From assembly GCF_900142105.1 (NCBI RefSeq), contig NZ_FQZS01000003.1:1720-65719 (forward strand): DNA of 64,000 nt, in the 5' to 3' direction. The stretch is from Lutispora thermophila DSM 19022 (GTDB taxonomy: Bacteria > Bacillota > Clostridia > Lutisporales > Lutisporaceae). Of the stretch, positions 1 through 8,490 are shown one piece after another; the first letter of the stretch is position 1, and every line of letters begins with the position of its first letter. The translations under genes were made by a program, and so were the position numbers. Below the pieces are notes generated by a model that did no database searches, had not been told where the DNA came from, and worked only from the letters and a program-made list of their open reading frames with translations.

Positions 1-78
1 CGATAATGGCAAACCATGGGAAACCGTGGGACGCAAAGCTATAGGGCCTGTAAAATGGCAGCCAGCTACCGAAAGGGG
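1..78 (+). promoter_or_regulatory. cyclic-di-GMP-I (GEMM-I) riboswitch
   Basis: The stretch shows the conserved core of the GEMM-I class in order: GGCAAACC, a hairpin capped by a GAAA tetraloop (about 18-24), GGGACGCAAAGC (about 27-38), GGCCT, then GGCAGCC and a terminal ACCGA. The 5' arm of P1 is probably cut by the window edge. It ends a few bases before the Shine-Dalgarno GAAAGGGGAG of the next gene, with no terminator hairpin between, so control is probably at translation initiation. The G before CAAACC is kept, which I take to favour c-di-GMP over the cGAMP-sensing variants; ligand choice is inferred. Confidence 0.93.
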
Positions 79-86
79 AGTTTTCA

Positions 87-872
87 GTGAGAAAATTTAG
101 ATATATTTCATTGCTTATGATATGCATGCTTCTATGGAGCCCCATAGTAGTAGATGCATCTAATGTATCCATAGATACTAAACAAGCCAATGAAGGCATA
201 GTGAGAATATCATACGCAGGTCTAAATAAAAAGACTAAGGTCATGGTAGAGAAAGATTCAACAGTATATTATTATGACTTGAAGAATGAAGAAGATTTCT
301 TCCCTCTTCAGTTTGGAGACGGCGACTATACAGTTGCAGTTCTGGAGAATGTATCAGGAACCAAATATAAGATGCTCACTAAGAAGAGCTTTAAAGTAGA
401 TGTAGAAGAGAATTCTGTTTATCTTAAATCAGCCCAACCAGTTACTTGGAATAAAGATATGAAAGCTATAAAGCTTGCTAATAGCATAGCACAAGGTAAA
501 AAAGGCAGCGAAGAAGTGATACAAGTCATATATGAATACATTGTAAGTAATATTGAATATGATTATTCTAAGTTGGACCAGCTTAGTACAGATTATACAC
601 CGGATATTGATACTATTCTACAAGATGGAAAAGGAATATGTTACGATTACTCAGTGCTTTTTGCTGCAATGTTAAGAAGTCAGGGAATACCTACTAAATT
701 AGTAAAAGGTTACAGAAATGGTATAAATGCATATCATGCATGGAACGAAGTTTATATTAACGGCAGATGGGAGATCATAGACACTACTTATGATGCTTAT
801 TTGCTCGACAATGGGACAAGCCATAGTATATTCCAAGATAAAAATAATTATAATAAATTGAAAGAATACTAA
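87..872 (+). CDS. exported transglutaminase-like domain protein
   Basis: A 261-residue protein with an N-terminal signal peptide or anchor (about residues 6-23), a beta-rich middle section, and a C-terminal transglutaminase-like domain. The likely catalytic triad is visible: Cys185 in GKGICYDYS, His217 in AYHAWNEV and Asp232 in IIDTTYD. Such bacterial domains usually act as cysteine proteases or crosslinkers outside the membrane. The start is GTG at 87, behind GAAAGGGGAG. The gene is the only one between the riboswitch and a terminator, so a c-di-GMP-dependent surface protein is a sound inference; its substrate is unknown. Confidence 0.82.
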   Translation: MRKFRYISLLMICMLLWSPIVVDASNVSIDTKQANEGIVRISYAGLNKKTKVMVEKDSTVYYYDLKNEEDFFPLQFGDGDYTVAVLENVSGTKYKMLTKKSFKVDVEENSVYLKSAQPVTWNKDMKAIKLANSIAQGKKGSEEVIQVIYEYIVSNIEYDYSKLDQLSTDYTPDIDTILQDGKGICYDYSVLFAAMLRSQGIPTKLVKGYRNGINAYHAWNEVYINGRWEIIDTTYDAYLLDNGTSHSIFQDKNNYNKLKEY

Positions 873-899
873 GGACCTGAATAATTCAGGTTCTTTTTT
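873..899 (+). terminator. rho-independent terminator
   Basis: Inverted repeat ACCTGAAT/ATTCAGGT followed by a run of T. It closes the single-gene transcript of the riboswitch-controlled protein. Confidence 0.85.
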
Positions 900-917
900 A
901 TTAGTAAAACCCTTCTA

Positions 918-946
918 TTGTAATATTAAATTGGCTAATATATAAT
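918..946 (+). promoter_or_regulatory. sigma-A type promoter for yqhQ-prmC-prfA
   Basis: TTGTAA (918-923) and TATAAT (941-946) are separated by 17 bases. It lies just after the preceding terminator and about 160 bases before the yqhQ start, leaving a long untranslated leader. Confidence 0.5.
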
Positions 947-1027
947 AAAAATTACGCAGTAATTATTTCAGTTGTTATCCTCATGCCACAAGCCTCTGGT
1001 TTGTAGATCATAAGGATAATAATGCTA

Positions 1028-1062
1028 GGAGCTAGAGGTAGGAAACTAGAAACCAGCAAATG
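1028..1062 (+). repeat. degenerate intergenic repeat words (GCTAG...CCAGC)
   Basis: The leader holds a run of related words, GCTAGGAGCTAGAGG and then AACTAGAAACCAGC. The same words recur near 9030-9050 and 29351-29364, where they stand beside the AAGGAATACC-type core. No core is visible here, so this looks like a partial copy. Confidence 0.4.
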
Positions 1063-1104
1063 CTTTCAACAGAAGGATTTGTTAGTAGATTGTGAGGAAT
1101 AAAA

Positions 1105-2007
1105 ATGAAAAAGACCAGTATAGGCGGTCAAGCAGTAATTGAAGGGGTTATGATGAAAGGCCCAGAAGATATTGCCATCGCCGTAAGAAAACCCGATGGA
1201 GAAATAACTTTAAAGAAGGAAAAAGTTAACGCCAATAGGAAAAAAATTTCTAAGATACCTATTATCAGAGGAATGTATGCCTTTATAGATTCTATGGTTA
1301 TAGGTGTAAAGGCCCTTTCCTATTCTGCGGAGTTTTTCGAAGAGGAAGAGATTAAAGAGGATAAAAAACCTTCAAAATTAGATGAGTTTATGGAAAGGAA
1401 TATGATTCCAATAGCTGTATTGTTGTCCATAGCCTTTTCAGTTGGTTTATTCATATTGCTTCCTACATTGGCAGTAAGCTTCATAGGAAATGTTGTTAGA
1501 ACACCTATACTTATGAATCTAGTGGAAGGTATTGTGAGAATAATCATTTTCATAGCCTATATTGCAATGATATCCAAGATGAAGGATATTGCAAGGGTTT
1601 TTGAGTATCACGGTGCAGAACATAAAACAATATTTTGCTATGAAAATGGCGAAGAGCTTACAGTAGAAAATGTGCGAAAGTATACAAGACTTCATCCTAG
1701 ATGTGGTACCAGTTTCTTGTTCATAGTAATGATTGTGAGCATTTTGCTTTTTTCACTATTTAAATGGCCCAATGTTTTTGTAAGAGTGATAACAAGGATA
1801 GCATTAATGCCCATTGTTGCCGGTATATCCTATGAGATAATCAAATGGGCAGGTAGAAGTGATTCGAAATTGGTGTGTATAGTATCTGCTCCTGGAATGT
1901 GGTTACAAAAGATCACAACCAGGGAGCCTGATGACAGCCAGATAGAAGTGGCTATTACTGCTTTAAAGAATGTTTTGGTGGAAGACAAGGATGCTGATTT
2001 ATGGTAG
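1105..2007 (+). CDS. yqhQ: YqhQ / DUF1385 membrane protein
   Basis: A 300-residue protein opening with the family signature IGGQAVIEGVMMKGP (residues 6-20). It has hydrophobic segments near residues 100-125 and 135-157 and two more after residue 200, with a conserved EYHGAEHKT motif between them. The molecular function is not established. In Clostridia the gene commonly sits beside prmC and prfA, as here. Its stop overlaps the prmC start by seven bases, so the two are translationally coupled. The ATG at 1105 follows GTGAGGAA, an acceptable ribosome binding site. Confidence 0.9.
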   Translation: MKKTSIGGQAVIEGVMMKGPEDIAIAVRKPDGEITLKKEKVNANRKKISKIPIIRGMYAFIDSMVIGVKALSYSAEFFEEEEIKEDKKPSKLDEFMERNMIPIAVLLSIAFSVGLFILLPTLAVSFIGNVVRTPILMNLVEGIVRIIIFIAYIAMISKMKDIARVFEYHGAEHKTIFCYENGEELTVENVRKYTRLHPRCGTSFLFIVMIVSILLFSLFKWPNVFVRVITRIALMPIVAGISYEIIKWAGRSDSKLVCIVSAPGMWLQKITTREPDDSQIEVAITALKNVLVEDKDADLW

Positions 2008-2873
2008 GTTATACCGTAGGAAACATATTGAAGGAAGGTGCCGCTAAACTTAAGGGATCAGGTTCTCCCAGCCCTTATCTGGATGCTCAGGTTTTATTGT
2101 GCCACATTGCCAGTTTAAGTAAAGTAGATATAATAGTAGACAGGGATAAGATATTAGAAGAGGATACTTCAGAGAATTTTTTCCGGCTTATAGAGGAACG
2201 AAAGGCAGGAAAGCCTATACAATACATTACAGGACACCAGGAGTTCATGGGCTTGGATTTCTATGTCAATGAAAATGTGCTTATACCTAGGCCGGATACT
2301 GAAATTTTAGTAGAGAAAGTTCTTGAACTATTAAAAAACAGGGACAAACCTGTAATTGGAGATATATGTACAGGTACAGGGGCTATTGCAGTGAGCCTTG
2401 CCTATTATATATCAGATGCCTTTGTGTATGCTTCTGATATTTCTGATGATGCATTGGAATGCTGCAAGAGAAATATAGATAGGCATGGATTGGGAAAAAG
2501 GATGAAGCTGCTCCAGGGGGATTTGCTGGGGCCATTATATGAAGAAGGTCTGGAGGGAAAACTGGATGCATTGGTGTCAAATCCTCCATATATATCAAAA
2601 AATGATATGGAAACCCTACCCATTAGTGTCAGAGGCTTTGAACCCCACTTAGCCCTTTATGGGGGTGAAGAGGGTTTGGATTTTTATATTAGAATTTTGA
2701 AAGATGCTGCTAGATTTTTAAAAAAAGGTGGTCTATTGGCTTTTGAAATTGGATACGACCAGGGTTGTGCTGTAAGAAAACTCATAGAAGATAGTGGAAG
2801 ATTTAAGGATATTATGATAGTAAAGGATCTGGCAGGATTGGATAGAGTTGTATACTGTAATATGGAGGAGTAG
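2001..2873 (+). CDS. prmC: peptide chain release factor N5-glutamine methyltransferase
   Basis: PrmC (HemK) methylates the glutamine of the GGQ motif in release factors, using S-adenosylmethionine. The 290-residue length is normal. An N-terminal helical domain is followed by a Rossmann methyltransferase domain with the SAM loop [14 protein letters not shown] (about residues 120-133) and the catalytic NPPY motif in [11 protein letters not shown]. It overlaps yqhQ upstream and is followed six bases later by prfA, its substrate, an arrangement widespread in bacteria. Confidence 0.95.
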   Translation: MVGYTVGNILKEGAAKLKGSGSPSPYLDAQVLLCHIASLSKVDIIVDRDKILEEDTSENFFRLIEERKAGKPIQYITGHQEFMGLDFYVNENVLIPRPDTEILVEKVLELLKNRDKPVIGDICTGTGAIAVSLAYYISDAFVYASDISDDALECCKRNIDRHGLGKRMKLLQGDLLGPLYEEGLEGKLDALVSNPPYISKNDMETLPISVRGFEPHLALYGGEEGLDFYIRILKDAARFLKKGGLLAFEIGYDQGCAVRKLIEDSGRFKDIMIVKDLAGLDRVVYCNMEE

Positions 2874-2878
2874 ATTGT

Positions 2879-3949
2879 ATGTTTGATAAACTTGAGTTTA
2901 TAGAGGAGAAATATGAAGATCTAAGTCATAAGATTAGCGATCCGGAAATAATTGCGGATCAAAGTCAATGGAAAAAGTTAGTGAAGGAGCACTCTGATAT
3001 TGAACCACTGGTGGAAAAGTTTAGAGAATATAAGGCTGTATTAAAAGGCATTGAGGATTCAAAGCAGATGCTTGAGGAAGAGGAAGATAAAGAACTCCTG
3101 GAGATGGCAAAGATGGAACTGGATGAGTTGGAGGAGAAGAAGGCGGCTTTGGAAGAGCAATTAAAAATAATGCTTCTTCCCAAGGATCCAAATGATGAGA
3201 AAAATGTCATAGTGGAAATTAGAGGTGCTGCCGGGGGAGAAGAAGCTGCATTATTTGCAGGAGACTTGTTTAGGATGTACACCAGATATGCAGAGCGCCA
3301 AGGGTGGAAGGTAGAAGTATTGAGTTCCAACCCTACGGACATCGGTGGTTACAAGGAAGTAATATTTGAGATAAACGGTACCGGTGCCTACAGCAGATTG
3401 AAATATGAAAGCGGTGCCCATAGAGTTCAGAGGGTTCCAACCACAGAAGCCAGTGGAAGGATTCATACATCAACTGCTACAGTACTTGTGATGCCAGAAG
3501 CAGATGATGTGGAGTTTGAATTGGATATGAATGATGTAAGGATAGATGTTTTCCGTTCCAGTGGTCATGGAGGACAGAGCGTAAATACTACAGACTCGGC
3601 AGTCAGAGTTACTCATATTCCTACAGGTACGGTTGTATCATGTCAGGATGAAAAATCACAATTGAAGAATAAGGAAAAAGCCTTGAAGATTCTTAAGTCC
3701 AGGTTGTTGGAGGCAGAGATAGCCAAGAAGAATGCGGAAATTGACAGCGAAAGAAGAAGCAAGATAGGAACAGGCGACAGAAGCGAAAGAATCAGAACCT
3801 ATAATTTCCCTCAAGGAAGGGTGACGGACCATAGAATAGGTCTTACTCTTTACAAGCTTGATTCCTTTATTGACGGAGATTTGGATGAAATGATAGAAGC
3901 TTTGATAACTACAGATCAGGCAGAGAAACTGAAAAGTAGTGAAGAGTAA
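2879..3949 (+). CDS. prfA: peptide chain release factor 1
   Basis: RF1 recognises UAA and UAG and triggers peptide release. The 356-residue protein has the N-terminal helical domain, the codon-recognition tripeptide of the PxT type (here PTT in [17 protein letters not shown]), and the GGQ catalytic motif in [17 protein letters not shown] near residue 231. The later [15 protein letters not shown] segment is typical of the family. It is the last gene of the yqhQ-prmC-prfA operon; a strong terminator follows. Confidence 0.97.
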   Translation: MFDKLEFIEEKYEDLSHKISDPEIIADQSQWKKLVKEHSDIEPLVEKFREYKAVLKGIEDSKQMLEEEEDKELLEMAKMELDELEEKKAALEEQLKIMLLPKDPNDEKNVIVEIRGAAGGEEAALFAGDLFRMYTRYAERQGWKVEVLSSNPTDIGGYKEVIFEINGTGAYSRLKYESGAHRVQRVPTTEASGRIHTSTATVLVMPEADDVEFELDMNDVRIDVFRSSGHGGQSVNTTDSAVRVTHIPTGTVVSCQDEKSQLKNKEKALKILKSRLLEAEIAKKNAEIDSERRSKIGTGDRSERIRTYNFPQGRVTDHRIGLTLYKLDSFIDGDLDEMIEALITTDQAEKLKSSEE

Positions 3950-4000
3950 ATTTATTAAATGTGATCTGATGAAGCACCATATAAACAAACTAAATGGTAA

Positions 4001-4037
4001 AAATATATGTGATTGCTACAATCACATATATTTTTTT
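4001..4037 (+). terminator. rho-independent terminator after prfA
   Basis: A long inverted repeat, AATATATGTGATTG with CAATCACATATATT, has a three-base loop and runs into T residues. The AT-rich ends make it a plausible bidirectional terminator. Confidence 0.85.
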
Positions 4038-4093
4038 GCAATTTTTCTTGCATTTTATTTACTAAATGATTTTAAGACTTCAACTAACTACAT

Positions 4094-4121
4094 TTGATAT
4101 TTTATTTATAAAGAATATAAT
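4094..4121 (+). promoter_or_regulatory. sigma-A type promoter for the antiporter operon
   Basis: TTGATA (4094-4099) and TATAAT (4116-4121) are separated by 16 bases, about 57 bases before the antiporter start. Confidence 0.5.
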
Positions 4122-4177
4122 TGGATATAGCACTTTAGCAGATTAAAATGCAGCAAAACGACAAAGGAGATGAGACA

Positions 4178-5317
4178 ATGATTTTTTTATTGCAGCTTTC
4201 GGCTATTCTAGCAGCTGCAGCATTTGGAGGTTACATATGCAGAAAGTTGAATCAGCCAGCAGTGCTGGGGCAGCTTATATCCGGTATAATAATTGGTCCT
4301 TCTGTATTGAAAATTGTATCGCCTACAGAAACCTTTATTCATATGTCGGACTTAGGTGTAGTATTGCTGATGTTTATAGCTGGATTGGAAACGGAACTGG
4401 ATGAGATGATTAAGTCCGGTAAATCTTCCTTAACAATAGCTATAGGAGGAGTTGTAATGCCTATAATATTAGGTATAGCTGCAAGCAGTTTGTTTGGAAA
4501 TTCTGTAACAGAAGGATTTTTTATAGGCGTAATTTTGGCAGCTACTTCTGTAAGCATAACTGTAGAAACTCTCAGGGAAATAGATAAACTTAAAACAAAA
4601 CAAGGTATGGCCATATTAGGAGCAGCAGTCATTGATGATGTAATAGGCATTATACTTTTATCATTGGTAACCGGACTTGTAAATCCAGAAGAAAGCCAGA
4701 GTTTAATCATCGTGCTGGTCAAACTTATAGTATTTTTCATAGTAGCCTTTATAGTAGGCTTGGTTATAATAAGATTTTCAAAAAAATATTTTACACTAAA
4801 AAATACAAGCAAGAACATTGCTGTAATAGGACTTATATTCTGCCTTCTTCTTGGGTATCTGGCAGAGGAAATGGGGGTTGCAGCAATAACAGGCGCATAT
4901 TTAGCGGGCATGATACTTTCAGCTACGCCTTTTAAAACAAAAATATCCTATAGCATGCAGGAGTTATCATACATGCTTCTAACTCCGATATTTTTTGTTG
5001 TAACAGGAATGAAGGTTGATATAAGCACTATGCTTTCTGACTTGCCTTTTGGAATTACATTACTGATTGCTGCAGTGCTCGGTAAGATCATAGGCTGCGG
5101 AGCGGTGGCAAAATTAATGGGCTTTGCTAAAAGGGAGTCATTGCAGATAGGTATAGGTATGGTACCTAGAGGAGAGGTGGCATTGATAGTAACGGATATT
5201 GGATTGAAGCTGGGGGTTGTTCCGAATGGGTTATTTGCTTCTATAATATTTATGATATTAGTTACCACAATTGTGACACCGCCATTTTTGAAAAAATCTT
5301 TTGAAAAAGTAGCATAA
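4178..5317 (+). CDS. cation:proton antiporter (CPA2, KefB/NapA-like)
   Basis: A 379-residue integral membrane protein of about 11-12 hydrophobic segments, without the C-terminal TrkA-N domain of full-length Kef proteins. Family signatures include LNQPAVLGQLISGIIIGPS near the N-terminus, the GLETELDEM segment, and IDDVIGIILL in the ion-binding core (adjacent Asp residues). It should exchange Na+ or K+ for protons across the membrane. The start at 4178 is preferred over an in-frame ATG at 4148 because AAAGGAGATGAG sits just before it. The next gene, a P-II-like protein, is probably its regulator. Confidence 0.87.
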   Translation: MIFLLQLSAILAAAAFGGYICRKLNQPAVLGQLISGIIIGPSVLKIVSPTETFIHMSDLGVVLLMFIAGLETELDEMIKSGKSSLTIAIGGVVMPIILGIAASSLFGNSVTEGFFIGVILAATSVSITVETLREIDKLKTKQGMAILGAAVIDDVIGIILLSLVTGLVNPEESQSLIIVLVKLIVFFIVAFIVGLVIIRFSKKYFTLKNTSKNIAVIGLIFCLLLGYLAEEMGVAAITGAYLAGMILSATPFKTKISYSMQELSYMLLTPIFFVVTGMKVDISTMLSDLPFGITLLIAAVLGKIIGCGAVAKLMGFAKRESLQIGIGMVPRGEVALIVTDIGLKLGVVPNGLFASIIFMILVTTIVTPPFLKKSFEKVA

Positions 5318-5397
5318 TTTTAAAAATTGTACTGCTATATTCAAGGAAAGGGAGTAAAATAGTGATGAGCAATAAAAATATAACTGGAGGTGCCATC

Positions 5398-5784
5398 ATG
5401 TATGCATTGTTCGTAGTTCTGAATAAGGCTGAGTATTTGAATGAAATATTAAAGCAGATGAAAAGCATTGGCATAACAGGTGCTACTATAGTTGATAGTG
5501 TAGGAGCTGGTAGGCTAAGAAGGAGTATAGGCAAGGAGATCCCTCTCATAGGAGGCATAATGAAATCGCTTGATACAGATATTGCTAATAACAAAACGCT
5601 TTTTACTGTGGTAGAGAGCAAAGAAAAGCTTGATTCAGTTATGGATGAGATTGAAAAAATATGTGGTGGAGATATGTCAAAACCTGATACAGGTATAATG
5701 TTTGCAGTTCCTATTGCAGTTACAAGGGGAGGCAGCGTAAGCCGAGTAAAGGATAAGGAATCAAAAATATATAAAGCCGAATAG
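5398..5784 (+). CDS. P-II-like small regulatory protein
   Basis: About 128 residues if started at ATG 5398, which has GGAGG seven bases upstream and gives the family-like opening MYALFVVLNKAEYLNEIL. Further upstream GTG/ATG codons (5362, 5365) also have a ribosome binding site and cannot be excluded. The pattern of a first beta strand, a helix, then GATIVDSVGAGR and a late FTVVESKEKLDSVMDEIEKI helix resembles the ferredoxin-like fold of P-II (GlnB) relatives. The standard uridylylated T-loop is not obvious. Lying 80 bases after the antiporter, it may gate transport in response to a nucleotide; that role is inferred. Confidence 0.62.
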   Translation: MYALFVVLNKAEYLNEILKQMKSIGITGATIVDSVGAGRLRRSIGKEIPLIGGIMKSLDTDIANNKTLFTVVESKEKLDSVMDEIEKICGGDMSKPDTGIMFAVPIAVTRGGSVSRVKDKESKIYKAE

Positions 5785-5790
5785 ATTTAT

Positions 5791-5828
5791 GGGGCAATGT
5801 TTTACACATTGTTCCTTGTTCTTTTTTT
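5791..5828 (+). terminator. rho-independent terminator
   Basis: Inverted repeat GGGCAATGT/ACATTGTTCC with a short loop, followed by a T-rich run. It ends the antiporter/P-II-like transcript. Confidence 0.8.
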
Positions 5829-5870
5829 ATCTCCAAAAGAATAAATTATACAGAGATTGGAGGTAAAAAT

Positions 5871-6620
5871 ATGAGTAGAATATTGGCTGTTACATTGATT
5901 GGTTTTATATCAGGGATGGTGGGTACAGGCTTGGGCGGTGCAATGGTCTTTTTCATTAGAAATCCCGGGAAAAGATTTATGGGTACTCTCTTGGGTTTTA
6001 CCGGTGGAATAATGCTTGCAGTTGTGTGTTTTGATTTGATGCCTCATGCTTTTGAAATAGGTGGAATGGTTATAGGATTTGCAGGAATACTATTAGGTGT
6101 GACTGCAGTTTTTATGACAGATTCCATAATACCTCAAGTTTCTGAGATTAAAACCATGGCACCAGGCTTCAACAAAGGCTTTATAAAGAGCGGGATTATC
6201 TTGGGATTAGGCATAGCCTTTCACAATTTTCCTGAAGGTCTTGCCATAGGTTCAGGTTTTGCAGCAGCAAATTCAATGGGTTTGAGTCTTGCAATTGTAA
6301 TAGGACTTCATGACATGCCGGAAGGAATTGCAATGGCGGTGCCTTTGAGAATAGGAGGCTATAACAGGCTCAAAATAGTCATGTACACTATTATTGCAGG
6401 TATTCCAACAGGGATAGGAGCATTTGTAGGAGCATTGTTGGGTGACATATCTCCTGCATTGGTATCACTGTGTTTAGGCTTTGCAGGTGGAGCAATGCTT
6501 TATATCACATGTGGAGAGCTTATACCCAAAACCCAGACCCTTTATAGAGGCAGAACTCCTACCATAGGAACATTGATAGGAATACTTGTAGGATTTTACA
6601 TAACGAGGGTATTGGGATAA
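5871..6620 (+). CDS. ZIP family divalent metal transporter (ZupT-like)
   Basis: A 249-residue protein of about eight membrane segments. The two metal-binding signatures are present: HNFPEGLAIG (near residue 119) and HDMPEGIAMA (near residue 145), the paired H..PEG motifs of transmembrane helices 4 and 5. ZIP proteins import Zn2+, Fe2+ or Mn2+; the metal cannot be told from sequence. GGAGG lies nine bases before ATG 5871. It stands alone, between a terminator upstream and a repeat-filled gap downstream. Confidence 0.9.
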   Translation: MSRILAVTLIGFISGMVGTGLGGAMVFFIRNPGKRFMGTLLGFTGGIMLAVVCFDLMPHAFEIGGMVIGFAGILLGVTAVFMTDSIIPQVSEIKTMAPGFNKGFIKSGIILGLGIAFHNFPEGLAIGSGFAAANSMGLSLAIVIGLHDMPEGIAMAVPLRIGGYNRLKIVMYTIIAGIPTGIGAFVGALLGDISPALVSLCLGFAGGAMLYITCGELIPKTQTLYRGRTPTIGTLIGILVGFYITRVLG

Positions 6621-6775
6621 TGCTTCGTGCTACATGCTGGGGGCTGCATGCCGCGAACCTTGTGCTAGGACCCAAGAGGAATACCCTGAGAAAATGCACG
6701 TAGCCCGTAGCAGGATGGAAAAAAAATATCCTGGGCAACGCAACTCGTGACAAGACCCATAAGGAATACCATAAA
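6621..6775 (+). repeat. GC-rich intergenic repeat with two GACCCA..AAGGAATACC cores
   Basis: The gap after the ZIP gene is GC-richer than its surroundings. It begins with words such as CGTGCTACATGCTGG and GGCTGCATGCCGCG. Two copies of a 17-base core follow: GACCCAAGAGGAATACC (6669-6685) and GACCCATAAGGAATACC (6754-6770). Similar cores occur in at least five other gaps of this window. No gene or stable classical RNA is recognised in it. Confidence 0.7.
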
Positions 6776-6889
6776 GCTAAATATATTATTGCCCTGTAAT
6801 ATATTTTGTGCTATTATAACAAGGAAGTAATTGCAAAATCCATCATAGCACATAGTTGAAGCCTTGTTCAACATAGGAGGGAAATACCA

Positions 6890-7930
6890 GTGAAAACAAA
6901 AGTTTACTACTTTGAAGATATAAAAGAAGAAGTTTTAGATGAAGCGGCAGCGGTTATAAGACAAGGCGGCACCGTTATATTTCCTACTGAGACAGTTTAT
7001 GGATTAGGTGCCAATGCCCTTGATGAAAAATCCGTTAGCCGTATTTTTGAAGCTAAAGGCAGACCTTCGGATAATCCATTAATTGTACATATTTCAAATT
7101 ATGATATGCTCCTCTATTGTATAGGGGAGCCTTTGTCTGAAAAAGCTCAAAAACTTATAGCACACTTCTGGCCAGGTCCTCTCACCATAATATTTAAAAA
7201 ATCCAAAGCAATTCCAGATGAAGTTACGGCTGGTTTAGATACTGTGGCAATTCGAATGCCTGATGATCCTATAGCTCTGAAATTAATAGATAAAAGCGGA
7301 GTACCCATAGCTGCACCAAGTGCTAATATTTCCGGCAAACCAAGTCCAACTGCGCCAGAGCATGTTATAAAGGATATGGAAGGAAAAGTGGATATAATAT
7401 TGTGTTCCAAAGATACAAGAGTAGGAGTAGAATCAACGGTCATAGATATAACAGGAGATATTCCAACCATATTAAGGCCGGGAGGAGCCACACTGGAGGA
7501 ACTTAAAAAAGTGTTAGGAGAAGTACAGATTGATAAAGGAATATTGGATCCGGGAACTATACCTAAATCTCCGGGCATGAAATATACCCATTATGCTCCA
7601 AAAGCTCCTATGACTATAGTCAGGGGAGATTATAACATGGTAATGGAGAAAATATTGGAACTTGCAGGAAAAGATAAGGAAAGAGGCTTAAAGGTTGGAA
7701 TATTGACAGTAGATGAAAATATAAACTACTACAATGGTTTTGTTACATTATCTATGGGAAGTAAAGAGGACACTGCAGAAGCAGCCCACAATCTTTTCAA
7801 TACTTTGAGAGAATTTGACAAGTTGATGGTGGATATCATATATGCTGAAGCTGTAAGTGAAGAACATCTTGGTCTGGCGGTAATGAATAGAATGAAAAAG
7901 GCCGCAGGATTTAATATTATTGAGGTGTAA
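6890..7930 (+). CDS. ywlC: L-threonylcarbamoyladenylate synthase (TsaC/Sua5 type)
   Basis: This enzyme makes threonylcarbamoyl-AMP from threonine, bicarbonate and ATP, the first step of t6A modification at tRNA position 37. The 346-residue length fits the two-domain Sua5 form: an N-terminal YrdC domain (GGTVIFPTETVYGLGANA, then KGRPSDNPLIVHI and PSANISGKPSPT) and a C-terminal Sua5 domain after the KSPGMKYTHYAPKAP linker. The start is GTG with AGGAGGGA upstream. The YwlE-type phosphatase gene follows three bases later, as in Bacillus ywlC-ywlE neighbourhoods. Confidence 0.93.
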   Translation: MKTKVYYFEDIKEEVLDEAAAVIRQGGTVIFPTETVYGLGANALDEKSVSRIFEAKGRPSDNPLIVHISNYDMLLYCIGEPLSEKAQKLIAHFWPGPLTIIFKKSKAIPDEVTAGLDTVAIRMPDDPIALKLIDKSGVPIAAPSANISGKPSPTAPEHVIKDMEGKVDIILCSKDTRVGVESTVIDITGDIPTILRPGGATLEELKKVLGEVQIDKGILDPGTIPKSPGMKYTHYAPKAPMTIVRGDYNMVMEKILELAGKDKERGLKVGILTVDENINYYNGFVTLSMGSKEDTAEAAHNLFNTLREFDKLMVDIIYAEAVSEEHLGLAVMNRMKKAAGFNIIEV

Positions 7931-7933
7931 GAT

Positions 7934-8398
7934 ATGTTCAATGTATTGTTTGTATGTACGGGCAACACTTGTAGAAGCAGCATGGCTGAAATACTATTTA
8001 AAGAAATATTGAAGAGAGAACAACTTGATGATAAGGTGAAGGTAAAGTCTTCAGGAACATCAGTATATACTCCTTTACCTGCTTCTGATAATGCCATAGA
8101 GGCAGTCAAGGAATTAGGACTGGACCTTACAGACCATAGGTCTCAGAAGCTTAATATAAACATGCTGAGAGAAGCGGATTTGGTTCTTACAATGACCAGA
8201 GCTCATAAGGAACATATATTAAACATAAGCCCCGATGCAAAAGACAAAGTATTTACTTTGGTGGAATATGCAACTGATGGCAAGTTGGGAGACATATCTG
8301 ATCCCTTCGGATATGATCTGGAGACATATAAAAGATGCAGAGATGAAATTCTCAAATACTTGGAAATGGTAGTTAAAAAAATAGGTGATAAGTTATAG
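7934..8398 (+). CDS. ywlE: low-molecular-weight phosphatase, YwlE-like (probable protein-arginine phosphatase)
   Basis: A 154-residue protein with the P-loop CTGNTCRSS at residues 8-16 (nucleophile Cys8, Arg14) and a late general-acid loop DPFG. In Bacillus YwlE, a threonine in this P-loop selects phosphoarginine over phosphotyrosine. The same threonine (Thr12) is present here, so an arginine phosphatase is favoured. No McsB arginine kinase gene lies in the window. The gene sits between ywlC and rpiB, as in Bacillus. Confidence 0.85.
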   Translation: MFNVLFVCTGNTCRSSMAEILFKEILKREQLDDKVKVKSSGTSVYTPLPASDNAIEAVKELGLDLTDHRSQKLNINMLREADLVLTMTRAHKEHILNISPDAKDKVFTLVEYATDGKLGDISDPFGYDLETYKRCRDEILKYLEMVVKKIGDKL

Positions 8399-8470
8399 AC
8401 TTGCGTGACGTACCACGAGCTGCGAGCTTCGTGCTATGTGTCTCGTGTGAAACCCAAGAGAAATACCTTG
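8399..8470 (+). repeat. GC-rich intergenic repeat with one core
   Basis: Between ywlE and rpiB lies a run of CGTGACGTACCACGAGC, TGCGAGCTTCGTGCT and similar words. These end in the core AACCCAAGAGAAATACC (8451-8467), nine bases before the rpiB ribosome binding site. The stretch stays open in the rpiB frame by chance and can be mistaken for an N-terminal extension. Confidence 0.7.
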
Positions 8471-8490
8471 TAGCAAAAGGAGTTGATATT

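Noticed and set aside
4339-4911. Minus-strand ORF of 190 codons
   Set aside because: Antisense to the antiporter gene; no ribosome binding site and low-complexity translation.
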